Shown here: positions 1 to 10,139 of the stretch, in pieces
Numbering within the stretch: the first letter of the stretch is position 1
How the letters are laid out: every line of letters begins with the position of its first letter
Source: Isoetes taiwanensis
Taxonomy: Eukaryota; Streptophyta; Lycopodiopsida; Isoetales; Isoetaceae
Assembly: GCA_021234155.1 (NCBI GenBank)
Contig: JAJEKV010000552.1
Span: forward strand, 62,001 to 126,000
Direction of reading: 5' to 3'
DNA length: 64,000 nt
Program-made: the position numbers and the translations under genes
Notes under the pieces: generated by a model
Told to the model about the DNA's origin: nothing
Databases searched by the model: none
The model's input: only the letters and a program-made list of their open reading frames with translations

Positions 1-280
1 TTAGATCTTTCTCTTGTTTTTTCTGCACCAACAAAGAAACTCAGTGAAAACTCTGCCATGTGAGAATCAATCTGCTTTTTGAGGTTTTATTTACTACTTG
101 ATTCAAAATCCTTGCATTGAAACTAGATCTTCCTCTTGGTTTCTCTGCACCAAGGAATTTGCCTTTCCTGACAATTGGGGGTTAAGATAATGTGTGTAGC
201 AAGGACCAAATACTCATGCATTGCTTTCCTGCAAATGTACTACTTTGGAAGATTTCATAATGCCCACATTGACTTTGTAG

Positions 281-378
281 GTGATGTCGATGACAACATT
301 CTTATTGATTATATGGTCGCTCTTGAATTTCACAATACTGGCACTGCTAAGAAGTCAAAAGATGCCAGCACCATGCAA
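281..378 (+). CDS. Probable upstream exon of DRM methyltransferase (UBA region end)
   Basis: A short open stretch ends at a good splice donor (CAA|GTAAGG, GT at 379-380). It is in phase 0 with the next exon, which starts after TTTGATGCAG at 461. The left boundary used here is the AG at 279-280; an earlier start is possible because the frame is open further upstream. The encoded text includes GDVDDNILIDYMVALE, which resembles the last helix of a ubiquitin-associated (UBA) domain. UBA domains precede the catalytic half in plant DRM proteins, so the location fits. The UBA reading is an inference from weak similarity; the in-phase splice join is seen directly. The gene's 5' exons lie outside the window. 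Confidence 0.45.
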
Positions 379-460
379 GTAAGGACCTTTATTTATGCCA
401 ACATGTCCAGATTGAATAGCTAGTCATAACAGCGCTGATCTAAAATTGTGTTTGATGCAG

Positions 461-1699
461 AACAAAATGGATCTGGATGATATATGGAAAGAAATAGAAA
501 CAGGATCATCTAGTGATTTAGACAGCTCCTCGGAAGATGAAGAAAACCTCAAGAGGCACAAGCAGCCACACAACAAGTTAAAGAAGCAGAAGTATAATTT
601 GCCACTAATGAGACAGCCAAAGCACGTACCACGTGAAGGAAGATTGATGGGGTTGATGGGATATGGCCTTCCTGGACAGGTTTGTAAGCCTAGGATGCTT
701 GATCAGTCTATTTCTGGTCCGCCATACTTCTACTTTGAGAATGTGGCTAGCATGCCAAAAGGAGAATGGGAAAAGATATCCAGATTTTTCGATTCAGTGG
801 AGCCCGAATTTGTAGATTCAAAGTATTTTTCAGCTTGTCGCAGACCAAGGGGCTATATCCACAACCTTCCATTAGAAGGAAGGGAATTGGTTCTTCCCAA
901 GCCACTTATGACAATCCAGGAATTATTTCCTGATTATGTTCAATATTGGCCAGCTTGGGATAAACGGACTAAATTGCATTGCTTTAGCACTCGGACAGGC
1001 CCTAGTATGAGCTGCAAAAAAGTGCAAGATATATGTGAAAGCTATAAGGACACCGAACCTCCAGAACATAGGCTGAAAGAGATTCGTAAGGAATGTGCAA
1101 GATGGAATTTGGTATGGGTAGGCCCATATCAAGTGGCTCCATTAGAACCCAATGAAATGGAGATATGTCTAGGATTTGATATCGGTCATACAAGGGGAGC
1201 CTTGACAAAGACTGAAAGAGTTCAGTCATTAGGAAACTCTTTTCAGATTCACACAGTTGCATTTCATTTGTCTGTGTTAAGATACCTCTATCCGGATGGT
1301 ATTAGAGTTTTGTCTCTCTTTTCAGGAATCGGAGGTGCAGAAGTAGCTTTGGATAAGTTGGGTATTCCATTAAAATATCTTGTATCAGTAGAAAAAGAAG
1401 AGAAGAATCGTATGGTAATTGAAAGCTGGTGGCGAAAAACACAACAAACAGGTCGCCTACAGCTAAAAGAAGATGTAACACATCTAACCAAAGACGTTTT
1501 GTCCAAGTTAATAGATGAAACAGGGGGGTTTGACTTAATAATTGGAGGAAGCCCCTGCAATAATCTATCAGGAAACAACCGTGTGAGTCGAGTTGGATTG
1601 GAGGGAGAAAAATCTTGTGTCTTTTATGAGTTTCCAAGAATCCTGAACACTATAAAGCAGCTAATGCAAGCGAAGAGGCAAAGAAACCACGTTGCATGA
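461..1699 (+). CDS. DRM: DRM-type (domains rearranged) cytosine-5 DNA methyltransferase, catalytic exon
   Basis: This exon encodes about 412 residues ending at TGA 1697-1699. An acidic/basic N-terminal stretch precedes a complete rearranged catalytic domain. In order one sees a motif-VI-like segment (YFYFENVASMPKGEW), the motif IX/X region (LGNSFQIHTVAFHLSVL), then the SAM-binding motif I (LSLFSGIGGAEVAL) and the catalytic motif IV Pro-Cys (GGSPCNNLSG). This VI-IX-X before I-IV order defines the DRM family, which performs RNA-directed de novo CHH methylation in the nucleus with Pol V and AGO4-class proteins (family knowledge). No frameshift or stop breaks the domain, unlike almost every other host-gene segment here, so the gene is probably functional. 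The acceptor is TTTGATGCAG (AG at 459-460) and joins the upstream exon in phase 0. No ATG is needed at the exon start. Confidence 0.93.
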   Translation, partial: NKMDLDDIWKEIETGSSSDLDSSSEDEENLKRHKQPHNKLKKQKYNLPLMRQPKHVPREGRLMGLMGYGLPGQVCKPRMLDQSISGPPYFYFENVASMPKGEWEKISRFFDSVEPEFVDSKYFSACRRPRGYIHNLPLEGRELVLPKPLMTIQELFPDYVQYWPAWDKRTKLHCFSTRTGPSMSCKKVQDICESYKDTEPPEHRLKEIRKECARWNLVWVGPYQVAPLEPNEMEICLGFDIGHTRGALTKTERVQSLGNSFQIHTVAFHLSVLRYLYPDGIRVLSLFSGIGGAEVALDKLGIPLKYLVSVEKEEKNRMVIESWWRKTQQTGRLQLKEDVTHLTKDVLSKLIDETGGFDLIIGGSPCNNLSGNNRVSRVGLEGEKSCVFYEFPRILNTIKQLMQAKRQRNHVA

Positions 1700-2635
1700 T
1701 CAGGATAAGTTTGAGTATACTCTTGCAATGCCTTAAGGTAGTTTAGCTTCTTTGAAGGCTGCTTTCTATACATTTGTTTTCTAAAGTGAAAAATAAGTTC
1801 TCTGAGAAGTATGGTGGTTAAACCTTGCATCATAGACCAGCACTCTCTTTTTACCAGCTCTTATATCCGCTTGCAATTCGTGATACAAAGTGGCGTTTGC
1901 CAGAAACTCATTGGCTGAAATCCAGGGCCCTTGATCTGCACGACACCGTAGCAGACCACAATACGTTATCAAATAAGGAATTTGGACTGTCTCCATCTCT
2001 ATTAGTCGGATTTGGGGTCCTTTCTGTGCCTCGTGGCAAACCCACCTAACCACGAAACTTGAACCTTCCAACGTTGGAGTTTTGCCGATGAGTGCTTAAA
2101 ATATGCGGATGCTGGAGGAGGCCATCTGAAAATCTCGAGACGAACTGGGTTTGTCTCGATGTAGTGAAGAAGCTTTGCCTTCTAGCAGATCCATTTTTGT
2201 CCTTTAGAGAGCCACAAGGTAGGAAAATCAAACCGAAATTTTAAGCCCCATGAAATTTCGCCTTGATTTAACAGGGTTTTAAAAAGCGAAAAACTCCGTC
2301 GACGTTTTTTTGTGTAAGATTCAGCCCCGATTGAGGTCACAACGGGTAGAAGTTGAAGGATTGGGTGAGATAGGCAATTGAAGAACCGGGCAGGCAAAAA
2401 TTGGAACAAACATCTAGCCAACTGGAGAACCCATTCCGGCAGGCAAAAATTGGAACAAACATATGGGAACGGAAAAAACACAGTCATGGAACAACTCCAG
2501 ATGAAATCCAGGTACATAGGATAGATAGAAATCGAGGTACCAAAACCCACTTACTACCATCGAGTGGGAGATGTGGGCGGCTGCAAGTCCCACCACCAAA
2601 AAGAAAAAACTAGTCAAAAGCAGGTTTGGTTACTT
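1700..2635. other. 3' flank of DRM; no gene recognised
   Basis: Short open frames occur on both strands but none resembles a known protein or has a consistent splice structure. A 23-bp direct repeat (starting CAGGCAAAAATTGGAAC) occurs at about 2391 and again near 2440. The first few hundred bases are probably the 3' UTR of the methyltransferase gene. Confidence 0.5.
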
Positions 2636-2819
2636 CGCTTAGGAATTTAGTTCGTATAAGGAAAATCATAATTATTTTGGTCTAGAAATACAACCAACCA
2701 TATAGTAGCCTCCACGTGTAATGTAACCTCTACTTCTTGGTCCTAAGATTGAATTGTCACTACACATCTTAGAGACCATAGACTAAATTCAACGATTCGA
2801 GCGCCCCTCCACATGCATA

Positions 2820-2940
2820 GAAATCTTATCTGGATGAAACGTGGATAGCCTAAAATTGCTTCAAAGTCTTAACTCGTGTTTGTGCAAACGTGCCACAAAA
2901 TAAACAGAAAAAAAAAAAAAAACAAACAAACAAAAAAATT
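2820..2940 (+). repeat. Short retroelement 3' tail with poly(A), copy 1
   Basis: The segment with CTAAAATTGCTTCAAAGT, then GTGTTTGTGCAAACGTGC, then a long A-rich run recurs at 17264-17341, also ending in poly(A). Sequences upstream of the shared ~60 bp differ. A shared 3' end plus oligo(A) is what 5'-truncated SINE or LINE copies look like. The family is not identified. Confidence 0.55.
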
Positions 2941-4440
2941 CCTCCATGGTGTGTCACATAATGATCTAAGAAGCACGTACTCACTGTGCTTTGAAGTTTT
3001 TTAACCATGTGACAAGAGCTAGAGGATTATTACTTTGTATATCCTAGTTTGACTCTATCGAGGGTTGCAACCCCCGCTTTTCATCTATTGATATTGGTTG
3101 ACAATTGAACAACGTTGTGGTCACCAAATATTGTTGTTAATGGTTGGCAGTTCACAACAGTGTGGTGGTTTTCAAGGATGATTTAAACATCAACCTTTTT
3201 TAAGAAGACTTACCTACCTGACTTTGACAAGGACAAGGTCAAACTTGCTTAATGTAATTTGTATTTAGTTGTGAATATGTCCTTTCGGAAATGCTCATCT
3301 TACATAAGGCGACCTCCATTTATGTGTTGTAACTTAAATGTGTGCTCCATAATGAACGTTGGTAATGGTTTGACATATGCCCATGTACACTTAGTCGTCA
3401 CATAAGAGTTCTTTTAGGCCTCTATATAGGAGTTATAGAATAATGTTAGCCATGTAAACTATCCGTTGATGCAAAAACTTCAGAAGAATATGCTAAAGAA
3501 AGTTGACTTTCTAAATATTATAACAAGCATGGTATGCCTTCAAATGATGAAAATAACCATTGGCAGAAATCCAATCACATTGGGTAATAATCTCCCACTA
3601 TAGGTTTGGATGATCAAAGTAGGTAGCACAACAATAACAGGTCATTTTTTGCTACCTGTACCATGAATCAGTTCGTTTGTTGGCCAGCAAAGAGCCCTTT
3701 AAGAAGACAATATTGTTGATTAAGCTCAACCCTCCCATCTGACATATCATAATTTGGAAGGGTTATACCCACTAACCAGATAATTTGGCAGTAAATATCC
3801 TCTACCGGATTTTGAATATAAGCTAATGATTATTTGTCGAATTTTGACAGAAAACCCACAGTTTTTTTTTCGATAAATAAAAACTCGAATAAAAAAATAA
3901 CGATTGTGACCAGAAATTTAAGAGACTAACCCCCCTGTTTTTCAATGCCTGGTTATACCTTCTCAAAGAATGGCGGAGATTATGCAACTCCCTCACTTTG
4001 AATATCTAAAGTTAATTTTTGTGCCCTATCTCATGTCCTTTACATATTTGTTTTAGTTTTTCTATTCCCAATACTTACGTTTTTGTTTCCCAATGGCATC
4101 AATTTTTATGGGGAGTTTGTTAATTCCCAATAGCATCAATTTTTATGGGGAGTTTGTTAAACCTCTTATGTATAGAAGTTGCTCTCTCCCCCGTGAGCGT
4201 TGTAAGAACAATAGAGAGAGAATACATAAGAAAAAGTAACATAGACGACTTTTTATGCACAGATGGCAATTGCTAGAAAGAAAGGAACTCCATTAAAAGG
4301 CACTCCTTATCCATGGAGCCTTCCCAAAAATGCTACTGCCTCTCCATAGCATTTAAGAAAGACTGGCCCCTCACTAAGATTAAAAACCAATCCAAGAAAA
4401 GATTGAAGTTTGGAACTCTATAAACTTACAAAAAGCAAAA
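2941..4440. other. AT-rich intergenic DNA
   Basis: No coding similarity recognised. At about 4090-4160 a ~50-bp unit containing GCATCAATTTTTATGGGGAG is tandemly duplicated. Confidence 0.5.
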
Positions 4441-4442
4441 AC

Positions 4443-5973
4443 TGAATTCCTTAGAAGTAGAATAGAATAGAATAGAATAGAATACGATTTTATCGTCCAC
4501 GGAGACCAACTGGCCTATGGGACCCAAGTACAAAGAGAGAGCAGCAGGCGTATTACTACCAGGATTAAAAAACCCCCGCCCCGAAGGGTTTTCGGGGGAA
4601 AAACCTTAGTAGCAATAAGGATGCTGACATACTGCACAGTTATATACATAATCACAAGTACATCTGAGGTTAATGTCGGACAGGGGGGCACTCCCACGAG
4701 GCTATATACATGAAAGCCACGTATACAGATAACAAAATGACAACACAAGATAACTATATGCACACGACGTCGCCCATGACTATCAAGCGGACTGCGCACA
4801 AGCTTCCACGTGTCAGTAACATGCATAAGAGTTATCCAGTATGTCAACATGAAGCAATGACTGCGGACTGCAAGAACACACATATGGAATCCACCACACG
4901 CACCATAGCATCCGTCCAGCGCATTAACACCCCACCATATCTAGACAAGACGATGCGCCTAGAACCCCGCTACCGGTGGATCCAAAGTAAGGGAGAAACT
5001 GCAAACATCTTAAGAACCTAGGTTACTAGACTGTTGGTTAGACCCAGCACCGTCCCATACCGATGACAGATTTTACCTCACTAGCACCTACAGTTCTTTA
5101 CCAGATAAGCCAAGCTTATCCATACAGACGTGATGCATAAAACTCCCTTGGATAGGCACTCAACGTGCTCACCTAGTATCATTAAGATACTCTAACAGTG
5201 GAGCATCGCTCCACAATGAATACGTTGCTTTCACTGGACTGTCGGTAGGCAAGGGGTATTGCTGAGTCCACGCATCCATTACCTCCCGGAGGTAGATCCC
5301 AACAAGCCTACAGAGGCCGTGCTCAGTAGCTCATGCAGGGTCTGATGGGGCACAACTAACCGAGCATACCGAGCCCGGATATGCTCGTACGCCGGACAGG
5401 CCTGGAGGGCGTGACTTTCATCCTCAATGGCGCCCTGTTGACAGCACTGACAGACTCTGTCCTCACGTGGCTCCCGAATCCATTTCCCTGTCTCAATGCG
5501 GAGGTGGTGTGCACCTGTGCAAATGGAAGCAATCACCCTGCGCTTTTCATGGGTAGATGGGTGCGCAGGTAGTGGTGTGGGCCCCTCGTGAGCATGGGAT
5601 TAACCTGCTGTCGATAATTTGCCACCTTGACATGTGATGGGGCCTCTCAGATCCCAAAGCTTGGCTATGAAGCAAGCATCCAAAAATCTGCCTCAAGGCA
5701 GCGTTCCTTCGGTGTATGCACCGGTCCACATCCGTGTGCCCGCACATTCCATCGCGAGAACCACCGGGCTTGCTTGTCTTTCCAGCCCCGGGGCTTTGAG
5801 TCGCTGCGGGCCCATCGCCACTGCCAAAGCAAGGTTGGGCAGCCGGGCTTCATCCATAGCCACCACTTTCTGAAAGTAAATAATGTGACGTTCCAGCGCA
5901 GCCCTCTGTAATGGAAGGAAGCCTGTCTCCTAGAGCAAGATCTGATATGGGACCGTGGATTTCACTCCCAGTG
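4443..5973 (-). mobile_element. LINE (non-LTR retrotransposon), 3' part, minus strand
   Basis: Read on the minus strand, this is the downstream part of the LINE whose reverse transcriptase lies at 14520-15520; a gypsy element inserted between them. The stretch 5279-5536 encodes a Cys/His-rich C-terminal segment (CQCCQQGAIEDESHALQACP) typical of the tail of LINE polyproteins. Frames between 5540 and 5970 carry further degraded LINE coding text. The element ends at 4443-4483 with a pentanucleotide array, (ATTCT)n on the element strand. This is preceded by a potential hairpin around ACGATAAAATCGT and the phrase GGTCTCCGTGGAC, which also occurs in other tails of this window. Several frameshifts make it inactive. 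Confidence 0.8.
4457..4483 (-). repeat. Pentanucleotide LINE tail (GAATA)n
   Basis: About five tandem GAATA units on the plus strand sit at the 3' terminus of the minus-strand LINE. Comparable pentanucleotide tails occur at about 21454, 31178 and 60218. Confidence 0.75.
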
Positions 5974-5978
5974 CCCGG
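5974..5978. repeat. Target-site duplication CCCGG (left)
   Basis: CCCGG directly precedes the first LTR and the same 5 bp directly follows the second LTR (14515-14519). Five bp is the usual duplication size for Ty3/gypsy integrases. It dates the gypsy insertion to after the LINE. Confidence 0.9.
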
Positions 5979-6876
5979 TGTAGACGGTTTTCGTGTGTGT
6001 AGGAACAATATAGCCAGCAGATAATTTATTATCATTACAATGTGGAATTGAACCTGTATCGTGATATATAGCAATGAGGATTTAAAGATTTACAGGAGAC
6101 ATTTCATAACAAGTAATATGATAATGAACCAGAGTTATATTCCATAGTTTCAGATCATGAATACACAAAATATCCATAGCACTTATCTCATAAACAAGAC
6201 ATAATCACAGGTAGTTTGATAACCAAAACCATATTCACAGTTTTAAAAATCGAATAACAAAATACTTGAAGAACTTATCTGTGAATAGAACAAATGCAAG
6301 AACTCCAGGAGATCTTCTGGAGTTATGGATGAACTGCTTTTTGCTTCAGAATGCTAGTCGAATATGGCTTCTGGAAGCTTGCTTAAAGATAATCTCCAAT
6401 AGACGGTCTGCCCTAATGCTCAGATTGGCTGGTCTGATCCGGAATGGCCTCTCTCAGCGATCTGCTTCCCCTTCATCTGGTCCATCCGGCTGCCTGCCTT
6501 ATGATCGGATATGTTCTGACGCCTCTTTTCGATCCATTCTCGCCTTCCGTGATCCGCTCCTCCAACTGGTTCCGCTCCCTGCCACCGTAACTCCTCTTTT
6601 GGCCTTAGTGCCTTTTCAATTCGAAATAGGGCTTTTGTTCTTAGCCCTTAGATCATCTCAATCTCCATCTCTACCATTGATTTTATTTTAATAACAACCC
6701 TTTCTTCAACCATTAAATTAATATAACCTCTACAAGGTTTATAACTTCAAATAACATCCCAACATGCTAATATGACCCGTTTTGTGAAACTTAACATGAT
6801 AAGATCACATGCCATTGCTCGTTTGATCACGTTTTCACCCAAAATGCACAATTCTGAACAAATTATTCCTTCTACA
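5979..6876 (-). repeat. 3' LTR of the gypsy element
   Basis: 898 bp, starting TGTAGACGG and ending TTCTACA. Near-identical over its length to 13611-14514. Because the coding order is on the minus strand, this left copy is the 3' LTR. Confidence 0.95.
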
Positions 6877-6890
6877 TTATTCCCCTAACA
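6877..6890 (-). other. Candidate polypurine tract
   Basis: On the minus strand TTAGGGGAATAA directly abuts the 3' LTR, where plus-strand DNA synthesis would be primed. It is short but correctly placed. Confidence 0.55.
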
Positions 6891-7740
6891 AAAAACTCGA
6901 CGTCCCGACGAGTTAAGCTTGTTCTTCATGATCAAAATATTTTCTTCCAAACCATTGCCTCCATCGGCGATTCTATGGCTTTACCGAATATAAAACACTT
7001 CCAAGGGTGGCAAATCCCATCTAGGCCAGGACTCTCTCTACTGCAACCTCAATATGGTGCTCCATCCCCCCACTCTTCCTTTTATCTCTTGGATTGTTTG
7101 TTTATTGAAATGTTTTACTAGACGAACTTGCTGGGATGGGAAAATGGCCAGCAATATGGGAAATGGAAAAACAATGGTAAAGAAACAGTGTTCATGGTTG
7201 GTAGGCCAACTAAAAATAGATGAACATGAAATGATAGAAAAAAGGATGCTCCTGCAGCGAAAAAACAACGTTAGTAGAACATATGGCTACTAAGATGGTG
7301 AAGCTGATTGCAGCACTTTATGAGTTGAAGGATATGAATGCGTGGAGATGAATGAATTGAATAATCACGGAGAAAAGCAGATGACCCTGTCATGGTAACA
7401 ATATAAAAAAATTAGTACAATAATTGCTGCCTGGTGGTAAAGCTTATATGGCAGACTTTGATGTATTGAATGGGATGGATGAATGTACAATGAAATGGAT
7501 TGATTCTGATGGAGAAAAAGCAAATGCACCTGTCAATGGAAACAAAAATAGTTAACAAACAAGATGCTGCCTTGATGCGGAGCTGACTGGCAGTCTTAAT
7601 GGATTGATGTGAGTGAAAGAATAGAAAATGAGATGAATTTGATATAGCAATGGAAGACAAGCTGATGGATTATCAGAAAAAATGATTTTTTATTTCTTCT
7701 TTATTTTTTTATTTTTTTTCAACAATAGTACTACCCCCCT
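6891..7740. other. Gypsy element 3' untranslated region
   Basis: Between integrase and the 3' LTR no conserved domain is visible. Two related segments near 7365-7440 and 7510-7580 look like an internal duplication. Confidence 0.5.
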
Positions 7741-8960
7741 TTTATTTATTCATCGTCCCGATGAATACTACACCTTATTTGCAGGCATATGATACACTTT
7801 GAGTCTCGCACCGTTCACTCGTGTAGGAAGCTCATTTCCTGCAAAATCTTTTAGTAATACAGATCCATTATCATATATTTCTTTGACAATATAAGGACCT
7901 TTCCAACGCATCCTGAGTTTACCTGGTTTCTTCCAATGCTTACTATCATAAAGTAAAACTAAGTTACCTTTATCGAAGTGTTTATTGTTTCGATGCCGAT
8001 CATACCATGCTTTTATGACGTTGTTGAATTGCTTCCCCGTGACATATAAGCATATAGTCCGCTTTCATCAAGAGCTTCTAATTGTGCTAATCTTGCTTGC
8101 AAACTACCATCCCAATCTAGTTTGTGTTCAACAAAGAATTCTCAAGGACGGGAGTTCTAACTCAATAGGAACTATAGCTTCTTGCCCATATACTAATTTA
8201 AAAGGTGTAGCATTTGTTGTAACTTTATGTGCAATGCGATAGGCCCACAACGATCGAAAAGGCGTTTATCCCAATGCATGCGGTTGGCATTACAAATTTT
8301 GGTAATTATGGTACATAGGGTTTTATTTGTATGCGCTCCACTGGCCGCTTTTGCGTGGGTGATATGGAGTTGTCTTTCTATGTTTCACCCCATATCTATT
8401 AGTTAAAGCTTCAATAGTATCATTAAGGAAATGCTTACCTCGTCGCTGACCAATTCCAAAGGACGGCCAAAAACGTGTTATGATATTTTCGCATACAAGA
8501 ATATAGCCACATTATTGGTCGTGTCTTCTCTAAATGCGCTGCGTGCTTCCACCCACTTGGTAACATAGTCATTACAAACCAAAATATATTTATTACCAAG
8601 ATGCATAGCAGATGGTTTGATTGGTCCTACAAAATCGATTCCCCATTTTTCAAAAAGGCAAGATAGGCATTATTGGATGTAAAGGCATAACGTCCTCTGT
8701 TAGAAGGCTTCCCCACCCTTTGACATACATCACAATGTCTAACATATTCCCTAACATCAGATGCAATTTAGGCCACCATAATCCAAATTTTGAAGAATTT
8801 TCTTAATAGTAGTATCTATAGAGAAATGCCCACCACTAGGTCCATCATGACATGATTGCAACACGCTTCTAATTTCATGTGGCATTATGCATTGTCTCAA
8901 CACATCATCATGACCTAATTTATATAATTGACCCAAGAACAAGTGTATATGGCTTTGATT
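7741..8960 (-). pseudogene. Gypsy integrase, frame-broken
   Basis: On the minus strand the zinc-binding H2C2 region is seen at 8757-8942 (LQSCHDGPSGGHFSIDTTIK). A core domain follows in several frames (YVTKWVEARSAF, then TTPYHPRKSGQ). The C-terminal module KPGKLRMRWKGPYIVKEIY lies near 7860-7930 and continues through ELPTRVNGARLKVYHMP to a stop near 7780. Integrase inserts the cDNA copy into the genome. At least three frame changes and stops make this copy non-functional. Confidence 0.85.
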
Positions 8961-8969
8961 GAATTATTA

Positions 8970-10135
8970 ATCGCCTTTTTACCAACAACACTCATACCGT
9001 CCCGGAAATTCCCCAGTAGATAAATAAGATGCAATAGATTCATACCATTCGGCATACGGCTTTCTAGAAAAGAGTACTTCATCCGCAAACAACCGGAATA
9101 TCTCCTTCTTCTTTTTGGTCCTGGAATTCTTGACAAATGATCACCACTGAATGTATCTTCCCATTTTCGTACAACAATTCAAACTTGAATTCTCGCAATA
9201 ACAACAACCAACGAGCAATCCTTCCCGTGCGGCAAGGCTTGTTGATCAAATACTTCAAAGGTTGATGGTCAACAACAAATGCAAATTCATTAGCAAGAAT
9301 ATAATGCCTAAATTTTTGGATCGAAAAAATCATGCCAAGTGCCTCACGCTCAAGAGTAGAGTAGTTCCTTTCAGCTTTAGTTAATTGCCTACTTGCATAG
9401 AATATGGGATGATCGATATTCTTTTCATCGCCTTTGACATAAAATGCTACCTATAGCATAGTTTGATGCATCAATCAACACATGGAATTCTTTAGACCAA
9501 TCTGGAGACTTTAAAATAGGTGATTTAACTAAGGCTAATTTTAGTTCTTCAAATGCTTTTTGACATGCATCATTCCAATCATATTCCTTCGATTTTCGCA
9601 ATAACTTAGTAAGTGGCAAAGCTCGCTGTGCATAATGATCAATAAAAGCCTATGATATCCTACGCGTTCTAGAAAAGCTTGCAGCTCTTTAACATTCTTT
9701 GGAGGCTGCAAATTAAGGATTTTAGAAGTTTTGTGTGGGTCAATCGTAAGTCCATGTATCGATACAACAAAACCTAGCAAAACACCATGTGTAACCACAA
9801 AAGTACATTTCTCCGGATTCAAGGAGATTCCATATTCTCTACAACGCTTAAAGCATAACTCCAATTTACTCAAATGATAACTCAAGGATCCAAACAAAGA
9901 AAGTCATCTAAGAATACCTTCATAAAGTCTTGCACAAACTCCTTGAAGGCTTTGCGTAATAACCCACTGGAATGTCATTTGAAGTTGTTACATAAACCAA
10001 AGGGCATCACTTTCGATAAGCGTAAGTTCCCAAATAGTTACAAATGTTGTCTTCCCTATCTTCCTCGTCTAATCAATACTTGGTTATATCCCGAGAATCC
10101 ATCCATAAATGAATAAACCTCTTGACCCGCTTCAA
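8970..10135 (-). pseudogene. Gypsy reverse transcriptase / RNase H, frame-broken
   Basis: Minus-strand segments in order: the RT active-site region near 9895-9935 (MKVFLDDF, an FLDD variant of the YxDD box), the RT connection and thumb (EKCTFVVTHGVLLGFVVS; LQPPKNVKELQAFLERVGY) at about 9650-9890, the RNase H start at 9425-9619 (FHVLIDASNYAIGSILCQ) and the RNase H-like end at 9079-9333 (FVVDHQPLKYLINKP). The frames shift between pieces. RT copies element RNA into cDNA inside the particle. The N-terminal RT part is in the neighbouring open frame ending at 10140. Confidence 0.88.
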
Positions 10136-10139
10136 AGAT

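Noticed and set aside
1781-2071. Minus-strand 96-codon frame next to DRM
   Set aside because: No similarity recognised and no supporting signals; treated as a chance frame.
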